Shown: piece after piece, positions 12,601 to 27,019 of the stretch | Layout of the letters: each line of letters begins with the position of its first letter | Position numbering within the stretch: the first letter of the stretch is position 1 | Made by a program: the position numbers and the translations under genes | The notes under the pieces: model-generated | What the model was told of the DNA's origin: nothing | Seen by the model: only the letters and a program-made list of their open reading frames with translations | Database searches by the model: none | NCBI RefSeq assembly: GCF_965638725.1 | Contig: NC_134950.1 | Location: forward strand, 22,782,932-22,846,931 | Source: Aptenodytes patagonicus | Lineage: Eukaryota; Chordata; Aves; Sphenisciformes; Spheniscidae | Length of the DNA: 64,000 nucleotides | Direction of reading: 5' to 3'

Positions 12601-15600
12601 TATATATACACACGCATTTTTGATATAGAAATGTATATGTATCATAGATACACATTTATATATACACACACACATGCACACACATACATGTCTATCTCCA
12701 GGACTCGATCACAAGAACTTTTTTGTACCTCCACTCCTGATGGCCCTCCTCACTGAGACACCAGCTTCTGTCATTGCCTTACCGGTCTCAGGTGGGAACT
12801 AAACAGCTTAGTGCCAGTCCCTGGAAAGGGAGGGAGGGGGGAGTTGGCCAGGGGGGGTGTGACCGCTGCTCAGGAACTGGCTGGGCATCGGTCGGTGGGT
12901 GGTGAGCAATTGCATTGTGCATCACTTATTTTGTATATTCTTTTATCATCATTATTATTATTTTCCCTTCCTTTTCTGTCCTGTTAAACTGTCTTTATCT
13001 CAACCCACGAATTTCACTTTTTTTTCCCCAATTCTCTCCCCCATCCCTCGGGGTGGGGGGGAGTTAATGAACGGCTGTGTGGTGTTTAGCTGCCTGCCGG
13101 GTTAAACCACAGCAAGCCTCTATGTCATTTGGAGAAAAGTAACATTATTACCCATTTGTGTGATGCTTGCCATTAAGAATACCAACCCAGAATCGGCTTT
13201 GAGTCATACTACACAGTGACAGTTGTGCAGTCACACTTTGTAAAGTAATGGAGGACATATGTATGTGTGTAAGCTGAGCTCTGTCAGGTTGTATAGTTTT
13301 TGTGCATTGCTGCTTAACCTTGTTTTATTCGGTTTTTTAGGGATTTGTGCCTGGTCTGTTTGGAACGTCACATGGAGCACTTCAGTTCATGGCATATGAG
13401 GATTTGAAACTGAGATACAACAAGTACAGAAACAGAGTATCAGATACAAAATTGGTACGATTCTTGAGAATAAAAATGTGTTGTGTCATGTGAATAAGTG
13501 GAAATTTATTCCATTTGTCTAGGTCTTAGAACAGCCAAATGTACAAAGTATTGATACATTAATTGGAACGCAGAATATATAGAAGGAAATAATACTTTTT
13601 CACTTTTTAGGAACAAGCAACTGGTTAGCACTGTTTTTCTGTAGAGAAATCAACTTCTTACTTTGGCAAGTGTTTTGAGAATTTTAGAGGGAGGAATGTT
13701 TTTTTGTCTTACTTTGTGGAACCATAGGTGATGGTCTTAAACACTTATGTGGAAAACTGTCAGGTGCAAGTTGGGCAAAGGTAGTTACTTTTGGAAGAAG
13801 TGTTTCACTTGATAGGAATGAGAGGGCACAACGCATGTTTTACAGAATTACTTGTAGCACTGGATATAGTAAATGTTGCCATTTTTTTAAATGTGTGTAT
13901 TATAAGGGGGAAAAATCTAGAGTATTGTTTAGTTCAACATTTAAAAATCAAATTTAAGATTTTGGGAAATTGGCTAATTTAAACCATACTTAAGGCAAGC
14001 CTGGTAATTTTTGTTGCTTTTAGAACACTGTGGAATACATAATGATGGCAGCTGTATCCAAAATATTCGCTGTGTCAGCAACATATCCCTATCAAGTTGT
14101 GCGAGCTCGTCTTCAAGATCAGCATAATACGTATTCTGGTGTGTTCGATGTGATCCGCAGGACATGGAGGTAGGCATGCAGAATTAAAAGCTTGGAAAGT
14201 GAGTCTTACAGAATCAGAACTAGGTTTACTGGCTCCCATGCTGATTTGCAGAACCAGTGCAGCTCAGAGCAAACAAAATGTTAGCTGTACAAAGTCATTT
14301 TTTGTAAGATGCCACTAATAGCAATAATCTGAGGACAAAGGAGGAGATAGGAGAGGGTCAATGCTAGCCTGCAGGCTTCTGTTGTTTATTCTGTCTCACT
14401 TCTGTCTTCCTCAGCAAATTTCACTTACAGGTTAAAAAATAACATTGAGTTGGCTGTTTTGGGGCTCTTAAACAATGAAGTCTCACTTGAGCTGCTTTAG
14501 ATTATCACATATGACAGGAGTGTTGTGCTGCTGGGAGTTGTGGCTAATCCAAATTCCTGACAGGAGGAAGTGGGCTAGCCAGAGCTGTTTATACTGTTGT
14601 CCCTGGGTTATCCTGGGGCCTGACTGCATTTGTAGTCTAGTCCCAGCTTCCCGTAGGACCTTTAGAGAACTGTTACCTCACACCTGTGCATATCTTCTCA
14701 CAAACCCTCTTCCCTCAGCTCCACAGGGAATGTGAGAGTTTTCACACAGAACTCTGTGGTAACTAAGGTTGGCCACCTTTGCAGTATGCAACCAATATTA
14801 ATCTTGCTTTGGACAATGTTTCTGGGTTGCAGCATATTGCTAGAGAGATGTGAATGGAGTCAGCGAAGTCCTGGAGTATTAAGAGGTGCTGCCTGAAGGA
14901 GTGAATGAGGCTGTGTTGTTTCAGGACCACCCCTGGCTCAGAGGCAGTACAACCATTTTGACTGAAGCCAATTCAAAGCGAAAATCGCTCTGATGTCTCA
15001 GCACCGTGCCCTTCAGTGCTGCAGTCTGTAGGAAGGCTTATTAGTTCTGATAAAGTGTGAATGTATACAGTCATTCTGGGGCCACTACTGTACTCATTAT
15101 GAAACAAATGCCACCTAGAGCCCTAGCGAGGGTAGCGTAAACCACACCCAAGCACTTTCCAGGATCTGTGTTAACTGTACTCATCGCTCCAGGTATCCTA
15201 GGCCTCTATGAAGCTGGAAAACAGGGAGCTGAGAATAAAAGTCTTTGAAACTTTTTTAACAGCCCTAACATGAATACTGTGATTCAAATTGGGAGAAGTT
15301 AGATTCTCATTTATTGGCCAGTGGAATCAAAATTCTGGAGGAGGTGCTTTAATTCTCTAAAAGTAAATGCTGACTTTCCTTAGTTATGTTGACCCTCAGC
15401 TCACTTGCTGTTACATGACCCAAAACCACCAAGCCTTTCAGCTCTGCTGGCTTCAGTGAGATTGAATATGTAAATGCTTTTTGGAACAGGCTGCAGAAAT
15501 TTTAAGTTAACCAGTTCTTGTGGCATGAAGAAAGATAGTAAATTGCCTCCTGCTTAGACAATACAAAAAACCCCCACAAAAAACCACCCAAACCCTAGGC

Positions 15601-15971
15601 TAAATAACTGACCTACAGAATACTATTGTATGTTCAGAAGAGAAAATGATGGGTTAAGATTTGATATATTACGGCTCTTTAAACACTATAGTAAGAAATT
15701 ATTCTGAAATTGTTATTCCTAACCTGAAGTACCTGTCAGTGAGAGCGCAAGAAGAAAAATAACAGGCTTTGTTTTATGTCTGATTTCTATTAAAAGACAT
15801 TAATTAAAACTAAATGTTTTTCTGTGTCTTTAAAGGAAAGAAGGAATTCATGGATTTTACAAAGGGGTTATCCCCAATGTGATCAGAGTGACTCCTGCCT
15901 GCTGTATTACCTTTGTCGTTTATGAAAATGTGTCTAGTTTTTTACTTGGTTTTAAAAAAGAAAATAATTAA
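518..15971 (+). CDS. SLC25A32: SLC25A32 mitochondrial folate/FAD carrier, complete gene (7 coding exons)
   Basis: Inner mitochondrial membrane carrier of the SLC25 family, known to supply the matrix with folate and/or FAD. Seven exons (518-689, 3973-4123, 5224-5309, 6432-6592, 13341-13454, 14024-14169, 15836-15971) join in frame to 966 bases, 321 residues plus stop, against about 315 in human. All introns are GT-AG. The three carrier repeats carry PLDLVKIR (residues 48-55), PIWVTKTR (146-153) and PYQVVRAR (250-257). The replacement of the usual acidic residue by W in repeat 2 and Q in repeat 3 is typical of this folate/FAD/pyrimidine-nucleotide branch. The start was chosen by homology and has G at -3. 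The long N-terminal Ala/Pro stretch is poorly conserved. The gene is head-to-head with DCAF13 and tail-to-tail with CTHRC1. No frame break was found. Confidence 0.96.
1885..2355 (+). mobile_element. Old CR1 LINE 3' fragment
   Basis: It reads like a diverged CR1 3' end: a CCAGACTGGTGAAGGGGCTGG-like segment, a GAGAAGGCTGAGGGGAGAT segment, AGGAAAAAGGATTTTTACTG, a TACTGGAAGAGG segment, and a GGATTAGGTGACCTCTGGAG tail. It contains many small indels, so it is much older than the copies at 12.1 and 32.7 kb. Edges are approximate. Confidence 0.75.
2925..3160 (-). mobile_element. Old CR1 LINE fragment, inverted
   Basis: In antisense it keeps the CR1 order: a GAGATCTATGGAGTTCACC-like segment, CCCCTGCTCAGATAAGG, GGATTGCTCAGTC, GGCAACTTGTTCCGGTATTT, GACCACTCTGATGGAGAAAA, and a GTTACCTCTTGTCAT segment. 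Strongly decayed; edges are approximate. Confidence 0.65.
3973..4123 (+). CDS. SLC25A32: SLC25A32 exon 2
   Basis: Codes residues 58-107 ([13 protein letters not shown] to GLYFF), the matrix loop of repeat 1 and helix 2. The [12 protein letters not shown] segment is the conserved part. Acceptor CATAG; donor GTAAGT. Confidence 0.97.
4124..5223. other. SLC25A32 intron 2
   Basis: AT-rich intron with no recognisable mobile element. It contains a three-copy 18-base tandem repeat at 4765-4818. Acceptor ATTTTCCAG. Confidence 0.85.
4765..4818. repeat. 18-bp tandem repeat, 3 copies
   Basis: The unit GTTCCTATTGACRGTTCA is repeated three times with a few substitutions, inside SLC25A32 intron 2. Confidence 0.85.
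5224..5309 (+). CDS. SLC25A32: SLC25A32 exon 3
   Basis: Codes residues 108-136 ([14 protein letters not shown] to VSAAEA) between repeats 1 and 2, plus one base of a split Gly codon. Donor GTGAGT. Confidence 0.96.
5310..6431. other. SLC25A32 intron 3
   Basis: AT-rich, with no recognised repeat or RNA gene. It ends CTGTTCTCAG. Confidence 0.8.
6432..6592 (+). CDS. SLC25A32: SLC25A32 exon 4
   Basis: Codes to residue 190: the second carrier signature [10 protein letters not shown] (residues 145-154), then the repeat 2 matrix helix ending EGIRGLYK. Donor GTAATA; phase 0. Confidence 0.97.
6915..6955 (-). mobile_element. Short LTR-end fragment
   Basis: Starts TGTGGTTTAACGCGGCAGGC and runs for 41 bases that match the reverse complement of 13071-13111 with two mismatches. 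It is probably a fragment of the same bird LTR family, in opposite orientation. Strand is given relative to the 13.1-kb copy being called plus. Confidence 0.5.
8639..8663. repeat. Perfect inverted repeat, 11-bp arms
   Basis: AACAGATCTAT, a 3-base spacer, then ATAGATCTGTT. Exact complement, inside SLC25A32 intron 4. No function assigned. Confidence 0.85.
10362..10870 (-). mobile_element. Ancient amniote CR1-type LINE fragment
   Basis: Read antisense, it matches from memory the ordered landmarks of old amniote CR1 consensus: GACAGTTGCCTCGCTCCC, ATTGGCCCAACATTAAAAG, CTTTAGGACTCTTGGGTGC, AAGTTATCCAAATCTGCTGG, and a CTCCTATGATATAAATACAT segment. Similar sequence may continue to about 11160 (ATCAGAGATCCTAAAAACCA). 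Heavily diverged and without an open frame. Confidence 0.6.
12131..12603 (+). mobile_element. CR1 LINE 3' end (young, 5'-truncated)
   Basis: A clear CR1 tail: GAGGTGCTGGAGCGCATCCA, then the end of ORF2 ([19 protein letters not shown] in translation), the 3'UTR with GGTTGGACTCGATGATCTTA, and a terminal TGATTCTATGATTCTAT 8-mer tail. 5'-truncated as usual for CR1. Same subfamily as 17.4 and 32.7 kb. Confidence 0.95.
12601..12690. repeat. TA/CA-rich low-complexity run
   Basis: TATATA and ACACACAC stretches immediately after the CR1 tail; a microsatellite probably grown from the LINE tail. Confidence 0.75.
12830..13111 (+). mobile_element. LTR-like repeat (probable solo LTR)
   Basis: Contains landmarks I associate with a common bird endogenous-retrovirus LTR: GGCATCGGTCGGTGGGTGGT, GAGCAATTGCATTGTGCATC, GTCTTTATCTCAACCCACG, and an end of GTTAAACCACA (closing CA at 13110-13111). 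The left edge is uncertain and may lie nearer 12700. No retroviral gene is seen beside it, so a solo LTR is the simplest reading. Orientation is from memory and uncertain. Confidence 0.6.
13341..13454 (+). CDS. SLC25A32: SLC25A32 exon 5
   Basis: 38 codons (residues 191-228) starting [20 protein letters not shown], the conserved second half of repeat 2. Phase 0 at both ends. The donor TTG/GTACGA is weak. Confidence 0.97.
13455..14023. other. SLC25A32 intron 5
   Basis: Short AT-rich intron; no repeat or RNA gene seen. Acceptor TTGCTTTTAG. Confidence 0.85.
14024..14169 (+). CDS. SLC25A32: SLC25A32 exon 6
   Basis: Codes residues 229-276 with the third carrier signature [14 protein letters not shown] (from residue 249). 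Donor GTAGGC; the split codon continues as Arg in exon 7. Confidence 0.97.
14170..15835. other. SLC25A32 intron 6
   Basis: Unique-looking sequence; no mobile element, RNA gene or coding signal recognised. Acceptor GTCTTTAAAG. Confidence 0.8.
15836..15971 (+). CDS. SLC25A32: SLC25A32 exon 7 with stop
   Basis: Codes residues 277-321 ([15 protein letters not shown] to FKKENN), with helix 6 around [17 protein letters not shown] at 15969-15971. Confidence 0.97.
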
Positions 15972-17432
15972 AGGTATGAGCTTGTGTTCATAAGGAACCT
16001 ATCCTTTATGTTTTATATTTATGTTCTGGGAGCGATTTAGTTCAGCAGTCTTTTTTGACACTGTGAATTGATCTCGTATTTTGAGGAAAGAACCTGGAGA
16101 TAGTAAAACCCTGCCAACATCTTTTCTGCTTAATGTTCCTGCGTTGCTGCCTTCCTCTCTGAATCAGCTGTGTCTCCTTGAAACAGATGTCTCTGCAACT
16201 GTGAAATAATAGCACTGTGACTAGGTGAAGGCAGCTGTGCAGCAATTCAGTTCATCCTGGCCTGCCTGGAATAATGGACTAATCTGTTTTGACAAGTCTC
16301 AAGATAACAGTTGGTCAGATTCTACTCCTACAGAAGTGGAAAACTTCATATAAAAGCAACTATGGGGTCTGTCAAAACTTTCCTAAATCTTTATCTGAGT
16401 CTCATGAAAAAAGTATGTATATAGTTGTTTACAGCAATGTCTTCTGACTCCACCTCTGTGTTACAATTTGTCACATTTTAGGATATGGAATGCTCCAAAT
16501 TCCATTGCTCATCCAACACAAAAATGCTGCCTCAGTGGGGTGCAGTTCAGAAACTCAAATTGTTTTGTAAAACAGCTGTCCATTCCTGGGTTTGAATAAT
16601 TGCTGATCTGATGAAACCCAGTTCTCGTCTCGTACCAGGACAGACTTGCACTGCGGTTTTTGGCTTGCTTTTAGCACCAGACCAAAGTGTATGTTGTGTG
16701 CATTGCTGGCCACTTACTTAATTCATTTTCTCTCTCTTCCCTGCCTGCCCTCTCTCCCCTCCTCCCTCCCTCTCTCTGAGCGAGATTCTTTCTCCATTAC
16801 TGATACATCTGACCAAATATTACTAAGTAAATGCATATTTGAAAGAAGGCTTACATTTTAAAAATGAGGGTTTTTTCCTAGTAATCCCATAGTGATGCAG
16901 TTTTCAAACCGCTGTAATAACAAATATGACCATGCTTATTTTCAATAATGCTCTCTGGGGAAAAAAAAATCCGTAAGTAGTCTGAAAAATATTGTGCACA
17001 GGACTTTCTTTAAAAAAAAACCAAAACGATCCATTAATGTCTTCTAATTTGGTCTAAGGAAAGGACTGTAAGACTATATTGATTGCTAACTTAGTGATAA
17101 ACTAAATTACAGTACATCTCAGTAAATTTGTATAATAATGATGTTTATTTGCATGCCAATAATTGCTGTCAAGGATATGTACTTTTTGGAGATCTGGGTT
17201 TGTTTTATTTTTTTTAGTTCTTCTTTAAGAAAATACATTACTGGCCATAACATCTGCCTTCTGTTAGTAAGAAGGTATTAAGAAGTATCTAGACAGTATC
17301 ACTTAACGAAGGAGGAAATAAGTTAGCAAAGATTATTCAACAGGTAGGGGGAAATAATCAGTTTTGTAAGGAGCGGAGAGTACTGTCCAGCAAAACACCT
17401 GAATAATCACTTAGAGAAGTTTCCTGTTTAAC

Positions 17433-18851
17433 AGAATCATAGAATCATAGAATCATTGAGGTTGGAAAAGACCTCTAAGATCATTGAGTCCAACCATCGA
17501 CCCAACACCACCAAGCCCACTAAACCATGTCCCTAAGTGCCTCATCTACTCGTCTTTTAAATAGCTCCAGGGATGGGGACTCAACCACTTCCCTGGGCAG
17601 CCTCTTCCAATGTTTAACCACTCTTTCAGTAAAGACATTTTTCCTCATGTCCAGTCTAAACCTCCCCTGGCACAACTTGAGGCCATTTCCTCTCGTCCTA
17701 TCGCTAGTTACTTGGGAGAAGAGACCGACACCCACCTCGCTACAACCTCCTTTCAGGGAGTTGTAGAGAGCAGTAAGGTCTCCCTGAGCCTCCTTTTCTG
17801 CAGGCTAAACAACCCCAGTTCCCTCAGCCGCTCCTCATAAGACTTGTTCTCCAGACCCCTCACCAGCCTCGTTGCCCTTCTGGACACGCTCCAGCACCTC
17901 AACATCCTTCTTGTAGTGAGGGGCCCAAAACTGAACACAGTATTCAAGGTGTGGCCTCACCAGGGCCGAGTACAAGGGGCACAATCACATCCCTACTCCT
18001 GCTGGCCACACTATTTCTGATACAGGCCAGGATGCCATTGGCCGCCTTGGCCACCTGGGCACACTGCCGGCTCATGTTCAGCCGGCTGTCGACCAACACC
18101 CCCAGGTCCTTTTCCGACAGGCAGCTTTCCAGCCACTCTTCCCCAAGCCTGTAGCGCTGCATGGGGTTGTTGTGGCCGAAGTGCAGGACCTGGCACTTGG
18201 CCTTGTTGAACCTCATACAGTTGGCCTGGGCCCATCGATCCAGCCTGTCCAGGTCCCTCTGCAGAGCCTTCCTACCCTCGAGCAGATCAACACTCCCGCC
18301 CAACTTGGTGTCGTCTGCAAACTTACTGAGGGTGCACTCGATCCCCTCATCCAGATCATCGATAAAGATATTGAACAAGACCGGCCCCAAAACTGAGCCC
18401 TGGGGAACACCGCTCATGACCGGCCGCCAACTGGATCTAACTCCATTCACCACAACTCTCTGGGCCCGGCCGTCCAGCCAGTTTTTGACCCAGCGCAGAG
18501 TACACCTGTCTAAGCCGTGAGCCGCCAGCTTCTCTAGGAGAATGCTGTGGGAGACGGTGTCAAAGGCCTTGCTGAAGTCCAGGTAGACCACATCCACAGC
18601 CTTTCCCTCATCCACTAGGCAGGTCACCTGGTCATAGAAGGAGATCAGGTTGGTCAAGCAGGACCTGCCTCTCATGAATCCGTGCTGGCTGGGCCTGATC
18701 CCCTGGTTGTCCCACTCATGCCTTGTGAGTGCCCTCAAGATGAACCGCTCCATAACCTTCCCCGGCACCGAGGTCAGGCTGACAGGCCTGTAGTTCCCTG
18801 GATCCTCCTTCTGGCCCTTCTTGTAGATGGGCGTCACATTGGCAAGCCTAA
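17433..18851 (-). mobile_element. CR1 LINE, 1.4 kb, 5'-truncated
   Basis: On the minus strand it runs from the RT domain (18851) through ORF2 and the 3'UTR to the ATGATTCT 8-mer tail at 17433. It keeps a 297-codon open RT segment (17944-18837); a frameshift then separates it from the ORF2 C-terminus (17753-17947 frame, [20 protein letters not shown]). Its 5' end is truncated inside RT, so it cannot move by itself. It lies downstream of the SLC25A32 stop in antisense orientation. Confidence 0.96.
17944..18837 (-). pseudogene. CR1 reverse-transcriptase remnant
   Basis: A 297-residue fragment of CR1 ORF2: [17 protein letters not shown] near residue 15, a [12 protein letters not shown] block near 84 (RT motif A), [11 protein letters not shown] at 142-152, and the catalytic FADD at 173-176. 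The N-terminal endonuclease is missing through 5' truncation. The frame fails at VPLVLGP, where related copies read on into [12 protein letters not shown]. It is a dead mobile-element gene, not a host gene. Confidence 0.93.
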
Positions 18852-19387
18852 CCTAGAGGACTAACCTAAAGCAGAAATAAGGCTTTTTTACAAAAATTTA
18901 ACAGATTAGGGAAATGGTTTAAATTTTAAGTTAAAATCTGGAAGACTACAGAAACTGCTCAATATTTTGAATCTTAATTCAGCAATCCATTTGCTTGTTT
19001 CTGTTGATACTATTGCCACATACCACATTTTGTGTATACTTAACTTTATTAATAATTTACACTTTTTTCTCCCCGATCCCATCCCCTCAACTGATACAGT
19101 TGATAATCTCATCTGAAAAGGGCATGTGGCCATTATGGCTGGCTTTGGGTTTTATGATGAAAGTTTCCGTGTGTATTTAGCTGAAGATCAAATTTACTGG
19201 AAGTGTATCATGCAAATTACTGTATAGATCCCTAACAGCTACCTACTGACTTCTGTCTTTGGAGGGTGTTTACTTGGTTTTGTGTGTTTCCTAGTATGCA
19301 GAATGAATTTAATGGAACACAGAGTTAACTCTGCTACCCAGGGTCCAAAAAATACTGTGAAGACATATGAATAAATCATAAGAAAAG

Positions 19388-19393
19388 AATAAA
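19388..19393 (+). terminator. Candidate proximal poly(A) signal, SLC25A32
   Basis: AATAAA followed within 10 bases by a GTTGTG-type element. Alternative to the distal 20684 site; use cannot be judged from sequence. Confidence 0.3.
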
Positions 19394-20683
19394 AGTTGTG
19401 CACTTACTACCCTGGATTAGTGTGCTCTAGGCCCAGAACAGCTTACTTGTGGTCCAGGATAAATGCAAAGACAGGCTACAGACATGTACACAATCAGTTA
19501 CTGTATGTTAACTGACATTCTGTAAATTCACACCATAGCTTAGCTCATAGTAACTTGTTTGTGTTCAGATACCTTAAAACCCATCGTCCAAGCCAATGAA
19601 AACAGTACAGTTCTTCAGAGACAAAATACCAGCTGTATAATTTGCTGGCTTGCAGCAATATCACACATAAGCTTGCAGCTGGGAAAGCCTGAATGCTCTC
19701 CTAGCTACAGGTGTGTTCCTCTAGCATTCTTAACAAAAGCTGCAGACAAGAACTGCCAATTTGAGAGATGCCTGGGGAAAATCTTATAACCTGTTCAGAA
19801 AAAAAGCTGAGATTTAATTCTAAATAGCTGAAATAAATTCCTTATCTCAGATTTAATGTTTTTTTCCTTTTAATTTTTGGGAAGAGTGTAGATTTCTGCA
19901 TGTTCTACATGCTTTTTCTTGGGTTTTTAATTTCATTAATGTAAAATTGATTGTGTATATATAAACATGACTTATTTCCCTTTAGAATCTGTACAATTTT
20001 AAAAAATATTTGAGTATATCACTTGTTGCATTTGGAAGAAAATATTTAAAACACTGAAGCTAATGCTGTGCTGGCATGATCAGTGTTGTCACTTTTCCAG
20101 TCTGGAGGCTGTGACATCATTCTTGCATTTTACCAGCACACTTTTTGAAAGCCAAGGCATTTCAACCTGCCTTATTTCTATATCTTCCAAACTATTTAAT
20201 ATATCTAGCTTTTAATTAACACCAAAGTGATTGTGTATATCTGAAAGGCTAAATCCAGGAGAATTACTTTATTGGAGCAATTAAATTAAGTTTTGTAACT
20301 GTGAAATTATTTAGTATCTGCATGCTAATAGTGGAGACCAATAATAGATGTTTATACTGAAATCCGGTCTATCAAGAAGCGAAAGAGGGAAGGAGAGCTT
20401 AGATAGTCTATTTTTACTTAGTTATTCAGAACAAGGTATTTAACACTTACCACATCATCTAGGTCACAGTTAAGTCACCAGGAGTTTGTTGAGAGACTTA
20501 AGACTGTAACAGCAGAGCATCTTATTCTGTAGTCAGGTTTACAGGAGTAGATGTTAATGTATGTTTTCTGAAGGCTAAAGCCAAGACCCGCATTTACTTT
20601 CTTAGAACTTTCTATGAAGTCTTATAAAAAAACTAATTGTGTATCATAACACCACGTCAAATACCTTAAACAGTTTGATGATC

Positions 20684-20689
20684 AATAAA
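20684..20689 (+). terminator. Candidate distal poly(A) signal, SLC25A32
   Basis: AATAAA, then a run of 14 T and GT within 10-25 bases, a strong cleavage arrangement. It lies 37 bases from the opposing CTHRC1 signal. Confidence 0.5.
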
Positions 20690-20726
20690 ACAGCCTCAAA
20701 TTTTTTTTTTTTTGTAAAAGATCTTA

Positions 20727-20732
20727 TTTATT
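20727..20732 (-). terminator. Candidate poly(A) signal, CTHRC1
   Basis: TTTATT on plus is AATAAA on minus, 285 bases after the CTHRC1 stop. It gives a short 3'UTR consistent with a small mRNA. Cleavage would fall near 20700-20715. Confidence 0.6.
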
Positions 20733-21016
20733 TGATACAAAAAGTTACAGTTAAGTTTTAAAATGGTGGTGGTATATTTTCATATGTCAAACAAGGAATT
20801 AAAAAAGTTAATTAACTTGGTTTTGATATTTATATTCTAAAATGATTATTATAAAAAGCCTCTGCAATGTGCAAAAAAAGGCTAGACAAAGACTACAGAT
20901 GCAAGAGTTTGGTGCCTTTCAGTCAAATACTCGCATCCAACTCTACAGAAATAAATTCTGAAGAAAATTGTACAAAATAAAAAAAAAAGGGAGCGATTAT
21001 AAAAAGGGAGGGAAAG

Positions 21017-27019
<6,003 letters not shown>

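Larger units (their letters stand above)
6593..13340. other. SLC25A32 intron 4 (longest)
   Basis: A 6.7-kb intron. It holds an LTR-like end piece (6915-6955), a 25-base inverted repeat (8639-8663), an ancient CR1-type segment (10362-10870), a young CR1 (12131-12603), a TA/CA-rich run (12601-12690) and an LTR-like block (about 12830-13111). Between these I see only unique AT-rich sequence. Confidence 0.8.
15972..20710 (+). other. SLC25A32: SLC25A32 3' region (3'UTR plus possible intergenic)
   Basis: No coding exon of a host gene is seen. AATAAA signals on this strand occur at 19388, 19832 and 20684. The last is followed by a T-run and TTTGT, a good downstream element. If the distal site is used, the 3'UTR is about 4.7 kb and includes the inverted CR1 at 17433-18851. 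A pyrimidine-rich run lies near 16728-16778. Confidence 0.55.

Noticed and set aside
17944-18837. 297-codon minus-strand ORF as a host gene
   Set aside because: It is the RT part of CR1 ORF2 (FADD motif, 8-mer tail downstream), truncated and frameshifted.
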